Positions 11,801 through 22,515 of a stretch of DNA of 64,000 bases are shown one piece after another (the stretch's first letter is position 1; every line of letters starts with the position of its first letter). The notes under the pieces were generated by a model. It was not told where the DNA came from. It did not search any database and was given only the letters and a program-made list of their open reading frames with translations. A program made the position numbers and the translations under genes. The stretch spans positions 4,720,214 through 4,784,213 of the forward strand of contig JAQFVV010000072.1 in the NCBI GenBank assembly GCA_028023455.1, given 5' to 3'. This DNA is from Epiperipatus broadwayi. Taxonomy: Eukaryota; Onychophora; Udeonychophora; Euonychophora; Peripatidae.

Positions 11801-13130
11801 TGGCGAGACAAAGAAAAACGTTTGCTCCAAAAGACTTCTGCTTTTTTAAAGACCTGGTAATCGCTTATAATAAATCATCTCATCATATAATGCATTTACA
11901 ATGCCACAGGAATATGTTAATTTATGGAATGATCTCAGTGCTGCAGTGTATATTATTAAGAAAGTAACTTGACTGATACAATGTGGAATTTATTATGGAT
12001 TAAATTTTCAATGCTACTACATTGTTTATTATAGAATACCTAAAGGCTAACCAATGCTGAAAATGGAAAAATAGTAATGTCTTAATATTTTATTATGAAT
12101 ATTTTATTTAAAATGTAAACTTTATTCAAATAAAAAAAATGGCAATAAACACTATAATTGGGATATAATTGGACATCAAATAAATGTTTAATATATCTTC
12201 ATACTATGGAAAGTATTGTAGAATATTAATAACAGTTCTAGAGACTCATGATTAATAAGAACTCTAAAGACTCATGAACTTTAATTGGATTATATTTTTG
12301 CAAATATTATTATGTTGAGGTCTGTTAATAAATATGCTTTTTAATGGAGTTTAAGTTAAGGAAAATAACTTAATAATTCTTGGATACATTAAACAGGTTA
12401 TATATTTTCATTATTTACTTTAGAATACATGTGTTTGTTTATAATACATAAATATATAATCTTAGCCAAAAAGAAAATTTAGATTACCTTAGAAATCAAA
12501 ATTTAAATATACCTTTCAATATTAATTTTTTTTTTTTTAAATCCTATAGTGTACTTGTTTGTTTTTGTTATATATGTAAAGAGCAATAGATCTTAAGTAT
12601 GAAAATTTACAAATTATCTTTATGATAAACCATATTAATGATATCATAATGTCATGATTAAATTAATAATTTCATTTTTGTAATTGTAAGAAAACAAGGA
12701 AACAAATTAAAACAGTTAAAATTTATGCATTATACATTTAAGTATTTTTTTAGAAGAATTTACGTAAATATGTATTTTTTTGCTGTTTTAACATCTGCTT
12801 GATACATAGATAAACTTTATACAATATATGTAATAAATACAACTGATAATCAATTCCTAATCCAATAACTTCAAAATCATTTCTTGTTTTTATTAACATT
12901 TATATATATATATATACCTTATACCGCTAGTGGATAGTTCATGTTACATATTTTTTCATTTAAAAATAAATGATCAGATTTATTTAAAAAGTAATAATTA
13001 AGGAGTGGTTTTAAAATGTAGTTTAAAGAAACAAAGTAAAAAGATTGCTTATATTTTGATTTTAAAATATAATAAAACTATTTGTTAAAAAGCAAGTGGA
13101 GGGAAAATCTAAAATAGAATCAGAAAATAG
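8876..13130. other. long A+T-rich region without features
   Basis: The base composition is extreme, with many short AT runs (for example 11393-11410 and 12901-12916). I found no coding frame, RNA gene, LINE or inverted repeat that I could support. Confidence 0.5.
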
Positions 13131-13141
13131 ATTTAAAACTT

Positions 13142-13161
13142 TCTCTCTCTCTCTCTCTCTT
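13142..13161. repeat. CT microsatellite
   Basis: About ten CT dinucleotides in a row. Confidence 0.9.
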
Positions 13162-13872
13162 TGTAAAGAAAACTTTTATAATATATAAAATAAGCCAATG
13201 GGAAATTAAACTAAGAATTAGTCAGTAAAAATAAAATGTTTGTAAAACTTTTAAAAGTGTAATTAATTAGTTTATAAGATTTCAGATTGATAATAAAATC
13301 AACAATTGAATTAATTAAAAAAACTGTAAACTATCTTATCAAGGTAGTCGATGAATCTGAATGGATTAAGATTAAGGCAAATGGAAAAATCAATTAATTA
13401 AAGAAATATAAAATTAATTAAAAGACAGATTCAAGTCAAAATAAAATAAACAATGAGAGAGTTCAGATATAAAAGGTACTTCTTGGTTATTGTTCTTTAG
13501 TCAGGGTTGCAATCTGCTAGATCATTCATCAGTTCAGATTATTATTCAATTCAGTTCGGACAGAATGCAGAATCCAAACAGCCAGAGATCCAGATATTTG
13601 GAAACTCTAACAATTACTGCTGGTCAACATCCATGCAAAAGCCATAGATCTAGCAATATGTATTTCTGAAAAACTTTAGGATATTCAGTTGGGCTTCAGG
13701 CCCCCAAAACCCTCAACAAAATAAAATTCAACTGAACCTCATCTGAACCAATGCCCAGAACAATGCCTAAATGTAAGTAAACATGGTGTAAACTCTCCCA
13801 TTTTCAACACAAAGAATGGAAAGCAAGCCCTGGAACCATCAATGGAGACCAAAAAGCCAACCGGTTGGAAAC

Positions 13873-14556
13873 TGACTATCATGAAAACCTAAGCAAAGAT
13901 ACTTTTAAATATATTCTGATCACAGTCTAGACTGTTTATTTTAAATGAATGAACTTTAATTAATGGATTATTATAACTATATCCTAAAGTCATTTATATT
14001 TTTCTTATGTCAAATCTTTAATTGTAATATTATATTAAATATATGTGTGTGTGTAAGTAATTAAATATAAATGCTTGCTTTAATTGTTATTTTGTTTATT
14101 TTCTCTTTCTCTCTTGTCACTGCGTCACCAGTAGATTAGTGTATTGTTTTATGAGTAAAGTGAATGTGATGGACCCTGAGATAGAATGTGGGCTAGTCAT
14201 GGGATATTTCAAGTGTGGGTTTCTGTGCCTGTTGTCAGAAGCATGCTGATTATATAACTTATGATTGGCTGGCACCTGAGGCTGATTCTCAAAATAAATA
14301 AAATGTTTTGGATGGCAGGAGTTTGAATCTAGCAGCAAGGGTGGGCCATACTCTGGAAATGCGATCATGTTATGGCTTTGCATAAATTGATTTGACTGTG
14401 GGTATCATTGATGGCTCTGATATTGATGGTATTCTCTCTCTTCTTGAAGGGCCAGTCCATTCACATAATATTAAAATGTAAATGAAAAGTTATGCTAAAA
14501 GGTGTTTAAACTACTTAAACCCAATTAAAGAATATCTTTTAAACAGATCCAGTTGA
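13873..14556 (+). repeat. 5' LTR-like copy
   Basis: It shares long blocks with 15334-16004, for example AAGATACTTTTARATATATT and GATGGCTCTG. AATAAA occurs near 14300 and could serve as a polyadenylation signal. A TATA-like ATATAAAAGG lies about 400 bp upstream, outside the duplicated part. Confidence 0.65.
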
Positions 14557-14558
14557 AA

Positions 14559-14575
14559 TGGCACCCAACCTGGGG
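14559..14575 (+). promoter_or_regulatory. primer-binding site, tRNA-Lys-like
   Basis: TGGCACCCAACCTGGGG differs at two positions from the tRNA-Lys PBS (TGGCGCCCAACGTGGGG). Its place directly after the left direct repeat is what supports the LTR reading. Confidence 0.6.
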
Positions 14576-15333
14576 TCAAAGTGCCAAAATTGATCCAGCA
14601 TAATTAAAATTAAAAAAGAAAGATCATAATTATAATTAAAAAAAATTTTGAAATTTAAATTTAAATTAAATGCTAAATTGCATAGTTATAAAAGTGAAAT
14701 CGGTGAGTGATCTGAGAAAAGAAATAGACCATGGAAAACAAATTATAATATTGTTAAAATAATTAATAATAGTTAAATATATAATGTAATTAAAAAGGAG
14801 AGAGAAGAAAGGGGTCAGAAATGAGAAATTTATTACTAGGGGTTTGAAGTTTAGCAAACACTTCATTCAATTTAAAATATTTAGTCAAACACTTTGTTCG
14901 ATTTTAGAATAGATAAAATAAAGTTTTTTTTTAGAGTTGATAATGGAAAGAACACAAAATAGAGTTAAATAAAATATATAATGAGAATTTTATTATTTAA
15001 AGTAAAATAATAGTTTTAGAGTAAATATATGATAATAAAATGTTTTTTTTCTGTGTATAGAATCAAAATGTGTAATAAATAAATCTAAAAGAATAAATAA
15101 AGCATATAATAAATAAGTGTAGGCCATTGTGCTATGTAAAAATAGTACCTGTAATGGATAAAATGGGGGGATAGTCCTTAGGGTGAGGATCCAGTAGAGA
15201 TTCCTGAGGCCATCCAAATCACTCTGGGAGAAATAGTCCCAATTCCTTATCTCAAATAAGCACACTGGAAAAATACAAGCATAAGCCACAATTTAGTTTT
15301 ATGTGAAAAAAATTCCCAAAATTTTGTAATGTC

Positions 15334-16004
15334 TGACAATAATGAAAACCTAGGTAAAGATACTTTTAGATATATTCTGATCACAATCTAAACTCTTTAT
15401 TTTAAATAAATGAGCTTTAATTAATGGAACTATTATAACATAGCCTAAAGTTATTTATATTTTTTATGTCAAATCTTTTATTGTTATAGTGTGTTAAATG
15501 TATGTATGCATAAATAAGTTTTAATGTTTGCTCTAATTATTGTGTCTATTTTTTCTTTCTCTCTTATCAGTGTATCACCAGTAAATTAGTGTAGTTATTT
15601 TATGAGTAAAGTAAATGGGCTGGACCCTGAGCCAGAGTTTAAACTAATCATGGAATATTTCAAGCACTGGATTGTATGCATGTCATCTGAAACATGCTGC
15701 TTATGTAACTTATGATTAGCTGGAACCTGCAGTTGATCCTCAAAACAAATAAAATGCTTTGGATGTCAGGGGTTTGAATCTAGCAGTTGAGGTGGGTGTC
15801 AGTCTGGAAATGTGATTGTGTTATGCTTTGCATAGCTCAATTTGACCATGGATATCATTGATGGCTCTGCTATTGATGGTATTCTCCCCTCAGCATGAAG
15901 AGCAGGTCTTTTTATGCAATATTGAAAATATAAAAATTATGTTGAAAGGTGTTTAAACCCATTTAAACCTAATTAAAGAATATCTTTTAAATGGACCCAG
16001 TTCA
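15334..16004 (+). repeat. 3' LTR-like copy
   Basis: This is the right partner of the direct repeat pair. It ends CCCAGTTCA and is followed at once by an AT microsatellite that leads into a fold-back arm. Confidence 0.65.
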
Positions 16005-16680
16005 ATATATATATATATATATATAAAGGACTTGAACTCAGACTTTCAAGCTTTCCATAACCATGAACTCCATCTTATACAACTGATAAACAGTCCAAAC
16101 TCTCCATACAGTAGTGGCTTGCACTGAATGACACTATTGTATGGAGAGTTTTGCCTGTTTTAACAGCTTGAGCAAGCATAAGAAATGGTGATCAACTGAT
16201 ACACATGATCACATACATGTAAAAAAGATAAATGATCTACCATATATATATATATATTATGCTGAACCATCATTCATCAATTATTTCAGATCACCTTCCT
16301 CCACACATATATATAATCAGTGCTCAGTTTATATCAAGATAGCAAATCTTCAAACTTTAATAACCAAGCTTCAATCTTCTCCACCTTCCAACTCTTCAGC
16401 CATCCATATCATTAAAATTCAATGATGGAACACTCAAAACCCTTGTTGATGTCAATATTACTGTCATACCCATGTTGGCATTATATCATTCTGACTCCTC
16501 ACATATAGGACCTTAATATGTTCATTTAAATACGTGGAAGAGGGATGGGCAGAATACAAGCTGAATATGTAATATTCAAATATAAATAACTTCATGTAAT
16601 TAGAAGGGACTTGAAAGTCTGAATTCAAGTCTCTTCTAATTACATTGTTAGTATAGACAATATACTTATATGTGAATATT
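16005..16680 (+). repeat. fold-back family copy with nested insertion
   Basis: One complete arm runs from GGACTTGAACTCAGACTTTC (about 16029) to about 16600. It is followed by a short inverted copy of the terminus (GAATTCAAGTCTCTTCTAAT, about 16620-16640). The arm matches the left arm at 36.03-36.41 kb. A 105-bp hairpin element is inserted near its left end. Confidence 0.75.
16089..16193. mobile_element. 105-bp hairpin insertion
   Basis: A perfect 8-bp duplication AACTGATA flanks this segment (16081-16088 and 16194-16201). Other fold-back copies at 6.09 and 36.06 kb show the uninterrupted site. Inside is an inverted repeat of about 19 bp, AACTCTCCATACAGTAGTG against its complement at 16132-16150. 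Next to it is TTGCCTGTTTTAACAG and GCTTGAGCAAGC. The right half is related to the hairpin at 17.78-17.94 kb. It has no standard terminal inverted repeat, and the superfamily is unknown. Confidence 0.6.
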
Positions 16681-17321
16681 ATATATATATTCCATTTATT
16701 ATATTAATGAATTTATTTTTATTAATTAAAATTAAATTTTGTGATTATTCATAGTCTATTTATTATATTATATTTTAATATCAGCTTTAAAAGTCTCTGC
16801 ATAATTTAGTTCCATATTAAATATTAAACAGCCAAAACATTGAATAAACATCTACATATTTTAATAATTTATTGTATTATTTTAGCATTTCATCAGTCAT
16901 ATTTTATTGATTACAATGGATAAATAATTATTAAAAGTTAAGCTAATGTTTTATTAAACATCAATTGATTAAGCTAATATATTTAATTTAAATAGATATA
17001 AATTGGCATTCAACTTTATTTAAACTATCATAATTTATATTTATTTAATCATTAGTATATAGATACTTCATGCTAGTATAATTAGGTATCCCAATGGGAT
17101 TTTAAGAAAATCATTTGTTTAACTTTATAAATCTATATACCATCATAAAATTTAGTATCTGAAAGTGTTAAGCCCTTTATTGATTAATAGATGATTATTT
17201 TATATTATTATAGAAATTGGCATCATTATTTACCTAATAATAATTGATTATATTATAATTATTACTGTTATCCAATTCATGGAGCATGATAATCCAAAGT
17301 CTATTTTGTATCATATATAAA
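16681..17321. other. A+T-rich gap
   Basis: No gene or element was recognised. Confidence 0.4.
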
Positions 17322-18126
17322 TAGATAGAGATGAGGAGAGAATATCCACTAAATAAACACTTTAATTTCTGATGTTACTAAGAAATTACTAATTGACAAT
17401 TCTAAAACAGGCAAACTCACTACACAGCAAACTAGAGTAATCAATGGATGCCAGAAGGTTTGTGCATAAAATCCCCATCTAGTGCCTACTCATCCAATAT
17501 CCCCAGACTAGTTTCTGGCTTGTGGCCTTCATCAGTGAGGAGCCTTGGATCTGAGAGCACTGCACCTAGATCCTAGGATCTAATGCAACCCTCTAGCAAC
17601 CACCTTTTATCTCCACTTAACTACAAAACTATGAGTCTTAAACTGAAAACACCTTAATGTTTTCAATCCAAGCCCATTAGCTTATATAGTCATATGGGTC
17701 TGAACTCAGTTCAGTATCCATACATTTTGGTGTCTTTGGTTCTTTAATAACCATAGCCACCACTATCCTATTAGGCAAGATTGGATTTAAGCCAATAAAC
17801 ATCACATGACCACCACCTCTTATGCTTGTGTATATCTGTTTTAAAACAGGCAAAACTCACTATAAGTATTGCCTGTTTTAAAACAGTTATACACAAGCAT
17901 AAGAAGTGGTGGGCATGTAATATTTATTGGCTTAAAACCATAGCTTTTTTGTTGGGAGTCTTTAAAACAAAAGGGACTCTAGCAAAAGAGGAATTAAGAG
18001 AAAAAATTCCTTTGCCTCAGAAATTGTCAATTAATAATAATTGATAATTTCTTAGTATTTTTTAGTAACACTAAAAGTTAAAGTGTTTCTCTATTTAATG
18101 GATATTATCTACTCATATCTATATAA
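17322..18126. mobile_element. MITE-like element with long inverted ends
   Basis: The outer ends form an imperfect inverted repeat of about 80-100 bp. The left side is about 17322-17402 and the right about 18021-18126. They share AATATCCAYTAAATA, AACACTTTAA, GTTACTAA and AATTGACAATT. The interior has about 380 bp of higher-complexity sequence and then a strong hairpin at 17783-17939. No transposase is present. Flanking duplications are obscured by AT-rich ends. Confidence 0.6.
17783..17939. repeat. near-perfect hairpin, arms about 72 bp
   Basis: The left arm 17783-17855 and right arm about 17868-17939 pair almost throughout, around a loop of about 12 bases. The arms contain CTTATGCTTGTGTATA and CTGTTTTAAAACAGGCAA. 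The same motifs occur in the 105-bp insertion at 16.1 kb, and a third fragment (TAAAACAGGCAAACTCACTA) lies at about 17403. This looks like one small hairpin family. Confidence 0.75.
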
Positions 18127-20051
18127 TAAAATCCATATAAACATTTAATTCCATATATAGTGTGTGTGTGTGATTTAAATAAAAAGTTAGACGAAGTCTT
18201 GAGACAAAGTGTTAATTACATGGTTTAACTTTTTAGCTGACGAAGCAGCCATATTGAATATTTAAAAAATTATGTTAAACCACAAATTTTATCATAGGTT
18301 TGTATTACTCAAAAATGACATAATATATACTGTTTGAAACATAAAACACCAAAGAATGTTATTAAGCTGAAAAAAAGTCATTGATATTCAAAGTAATAAA
18401 AAAAAAGACTGAAAGTTAATATTAATAATAATTATTTTCATATTATTTCATAAATTCAACATTATCATGCATACAACTTAAAATTATGTTTTTGTTAGTA
18501 GGTTAGTTGGATTCAATATAAAATTTCAAAAAAAATTGGTATATAATAACACCTAAAGTAATCCATCACTTGTAAACTTCATAGAATAAAGACATTAGTA
18601 ACTTTCATTTTTCCTAGCAGCCCTTCAAAATGTATTTTCATACAGGGGTTTGCAATGAATATGTCATCCCTAATAACATCCCTTATAATAAGTAGTTAAT
18701 ATTGATCAATAATTAGTATAATTTGAATATTATAATAAAGAACTTCAATAATGTTTGTAATTTATTAAAAATTGCTACTAAAATAGTCACTATATATATA
18801 AAATAAAATAATAAAATAAAATAAAAAGTGAATGAAATACTAAATTCATTATAGAGTTAAGCTTGAGGTACATAAGTTAGTAGTTTAGAACCATATGATA
18901 TAGTATTATTTATCCTATCTTTATAGATTTTGAGGGTTCATATTGCTTCATGCTATTATGACAATAAATTTAGTAATAGTTTTATAAACTTCCATCTCTC
19001 TTTGTGTTTGATATGCAGCTTTGAAATTTACATTACAGTAGTGTACAATCAATCTAAGTTTATATACTGTCAAAATCTTTACTTTTAGCAATTGCATATT
19101 TTTATTATTATTAAAATGCAGATGAGACATTATAGAAAAATCAAAATCGGGTCATCATATTTGCAAAATATGTTTATCTTTGTCTCATATCACCTAATTC
19201 AAATACTGGACCCAACCTCACATCATAGCAAAAGATGCAGATAATTCACAATATAAATGTACAAAATCATGAGCTATTTTTTTTATGTTAGTTTCAATAA
19301 TAATTTTTCCGTATATTTTTTATCAAATATAAATTCAAATAATAATTAAAAATTATATAAAAATAAAATAATAATTAAAAAATATATAAAAATAATAACT
19401 TAAAAATATGTAAAATAAATACTTGCCATCAGGCTCCCATAATGGTGTCTTCCATTTTTTCCAATGTATTTTTTATGGCGAATACTTTTCCATTAACTAT
19501 CAAAAAAATGAGAGAAAGACAAAAAAATTCACTTTACTTGATCACAAAAATTATCATTAAATTTTTGTTTTTTATTGTAGAAAAATAAAACTTACCTTTT
19601 TGGAAAGTAGAAAAAAGATGGAAACAAAGGTGCAAAAAGTGCATTTGCAGACAGTGTAGATTTCTACTAATATTAAGGTTAAAGAGGATGTTTATAATTT
19701 AAAATTTTTTGCACACTTTAAGCACTAGCAATAATGAAAATATTAAGATGTTAAGTCTTGTGGGTTTTAAGCAATTTTTACTGCCATAATTACCTGCAGT
19801 AAATTAATGATCTAAATTTTCAACAGAGTTTAGATTTTTTTTTAAAAACAGTATATTTATGAGAAAGGAATATAGTGTTTATTTTTGCTGTTTGTTTGTG
19901 TTATTTTACAACATCTAGAAAATTAAAATTTCATTTGTTTTATTAATTTTTTTTATTAATATTCTTTACAATCACATATAATTGAGATTGTAGATAAGAA
20001 ATTGCAGTGTGGGAGAATTGTTACATATTAATTGATAAGATGCATGAATTA
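18127..20051. other. A+T-rich gap
   Basis: A short ATAAAATAAA run lies near 18800 and another A+T repeat at about 19330-19420. No gene or element was seen. Confidence 0.4.
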
Positions 20052-21850
20052 TGGCTGCAGAAAAGAGTCTTTCTGTTATCTAAAAAGTGATCCTTTGATT
20101 TTAAACAAGGTAAATTTTTAACAAACACTAAATCTGTTCTTATTGCTGCAGCTGTTACTATAATTATGACTATTCATTTAGTACATAAACAAGAATGGGA
20201 TATCAGTAGCATCAGATAGCATGGTCAATTTATTGGATTTTACCTCTGTGTATAAGATCAAAAATCACTGTAGTCTTTCTTTAATGTCATCTCATAATTC
20301 TTAATTGAACTAATTAATTGAATTTTTTTTTAAGACAGGGTGAATGTGTTGTGTAAATAAACTACTTAAAATAAATATTTACAATCATGGCATACAAAAT
20401 TAAATTTGTAGCCCTTCACAGGAGGTTGTAAAGTCTCTAGTCAAGGCAGGTAGAAGTCAGATTGTGCTAAGACTTTCCTGGATCAGACTTTGAGTACCAT
20501 TTGATATTTTATTTAAATATCTTCAACAGAAGACCACTCTTAAATGAAAGAAGATTGCATAAATTGGAAAAAAAACTATCTAATATTAAATGGACATTGT
20601 TGGACTTTATTAAATTAGAAGAAAAGGCAAAGAGAAAATTGATTTAAAAGTGACCAGGTACTTTACTGTAAAGGCACAAATATTAGAAGCACAAGTAGAA
20701 TTGGATTCATTATAAATAAAAAGTCAAAGAATAACATTGTGAAGATTGTTGGTGTATTAGGCAGAATGGCAAGATTAGTAATTCAATTTAATGGAAGGTA
20801 TCAAATGCAGATAATTCAAGTTTATACCCCAAGTTCTTATTCTGATATAGAAGTAGAGGATTTTTATATGGATGTATAAAAGACTTTTATCAAACCAAAT
20901 AACATTTTAAAATTGTCTTGGAAGATTTTAATGCTAGATTTGGAAAACGATTAAAAGATGAAAGTGCCATTAAGAAAATTTGGCTGGGATGATAGAAATG
21001 AGAAGAGCCATAGATTTGTGAAGTTTACAGGGGAAAATGGTATATTATGACTTCTTTTTTCAAGAAAAATGCTAAATGGAAATGGACATGGAATCATCCA
21101 AATAAAGGTATAGCAGAATTAGATTATATTTTGACTAGCAAAAAATAGGTCATTCAAGATTATAATGTTTTTATATTGTTACATTTTTCATTTACCATTG
21201 TCAAACTCCCTCCAATGTTTTTATACATTCATTACAGAAAGTGATATTGACTGGTAAAATGTGAGATATGTGTTAATGCAAAATTTGAAAGATGAAAACT
21301 ATTAAGGAAAACAGAATTAGTAATTGGCATTCCTAATCTTCAGAAACATATTGAAGAATGTTCAAATTTGACTGAAATCAATTAAGTTATTATACTCTAT
21401 TAAGAATTAAACGAATGATAAAAAATTAGCAATTTACCAGTAGAGAATATATAAAGAGAAGAAAGAATATGATTTTGTTTTTAAATAATTCATTAAGAAG
21501 AAATGAGTATCTAGAGTTTTGTAAGGGGATATAAAAAGAGAAAATAATGATATATGAAAATACAATTGCGAATTGGCAAGGAAAGCTATAAAAAAAAAAA
21601 GTCTTAAAATTGTAAATCACTATCTCGGTATTGGATTGAAAGTTATCTCTTCAAAAAGAAAAAAAGATTATGAAATATGTGTAAGAGTTTTATAAAGTAT
21701 TATAATAGTAATAAAGAATTGCAATTCTAGAAACATGTATATTATTATCAATACTGCAATTTTTTTTACTTTTATTGGCCCAACTATATATCATTTACTA
21801 AATTAAAGATATGAAGAAACTTGCAGATGTAAACATTAAATATAAATAAT
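20052..21850 (+). mobile_element. RTE-type LINE, 5'-complete, 3'-missing
   Basis: It starts TGGCTGCAGAAAAG, the same 5' end as the full-length RTE at 22516-25797, and follows that element through its 5' UTR (TTGCAGCTGTTA equivalent at about 20148). It then runs through the endonuclease region and the linker. Matching segments include FYYKGTN-like, IIQVYTPSSYSD and a decayed GDFNAR-type motif near 20920. Similarity fades after about 21730-21850, before the RT core. The body has many stops and indels, so it is old and inactive. LINE copies usually lose their 5' end; loss of the 3' end points to later deletion, perhaps when the adjacent fold-back repeat arrived. Confidence 0.75.
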
Positions 21851-21959
21851 TTCTATGTAATAATCTAAATAAATATTTTAGTTATGACATAATTAAAACT
21901 ACAACCAATTAAAACTAAATGGGTAAACATAAATCATGTGATGCAGAATATAACAATAG

Positions 21960-22505
21960 GAGCTGTCTGAACTATATGAGCACAGACTTTCACACGACGC
22001 ACAACTCTCCACTCTATCTCATAACACTGATACACTTGAACATATATATGTCGAAAAGATTAATAATCACCAATATAAGTATTTCATGATAAACCAGCAA
22101 TCATCAGTTGGTCCAGCTTATCATCTCTACACATATATGCAATAAGTGTTCAGATAAATATCAAGAGAGCCAATCTTCATACTTTGATGAACAGGCTTCA
22201 ATCCACTCCACACTCTTCAACCAACCATCCAATTGAAAATCTGATGATGGAACGCTCAAAGGCCACCCTGACACCGAGATTCTCGTCACACCCATGTTGA
22301 CCTAAAGTCAATCTGACTCCTCATGTGCAGGACATAATCCATTTAATACATATACAAGGAATGGACAGACATCTCTACTATGTAATAATCGAAATACAGG
22401 CTTATTATATACCTGTATCAATATATGTAATATATATGTAATATATAAGTATCAGTGTTATGAGATAGAGTGGAGAGTTGTGGGTCGTGTGAAAGTCTGT
22501 ACTCT
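21960..22505. repeat. fold-back repeat variant, left part
   Basis: A forward arm starts TATGAGCACAGACTTTCACA and runs about 460 bp. The start is then repeated in inverted orientation at about 22447-22505 (GAAAGTCTGTACTCTTATA). The same organisation is at 44.4-45.4 kb. An RTE LINE is inserted at its right end and the remainder continues at 25808. Confidence 0.75.
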
Positions 22506-22515
22506 TATACCCTAT

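Larger units (their letters stand above)
13873..16004 (+). mobile_element. LTR retroelement with tRNA-Lys-type PBS
   Basis: Direct repeats of about 680 bp lie at 13873-14556 and 15334-16004. Both start TGAC, and the right copy ends TTCA. Three bases after the left copy stands TGGCACCCAACCTGGGG, close to the retroviral tRNA-Lys primer-binding site. The 777-bp internal part has no pol-like frame, so the element is internally deleted or non-autonomous. No target duplication is visible, because the right side runs into an AT microsatellite, and the polypurine tract is weak. The LTRs have diverged with many substitutions and small indels, so the element is old. Confidence 0.6.

Noticed and set aside
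14993-15289. 98-codon minus-strand frame between the LTR-like copies
   Set aside because: No motif of gag, pol or env, and composition like surrounding non-coding DNA.
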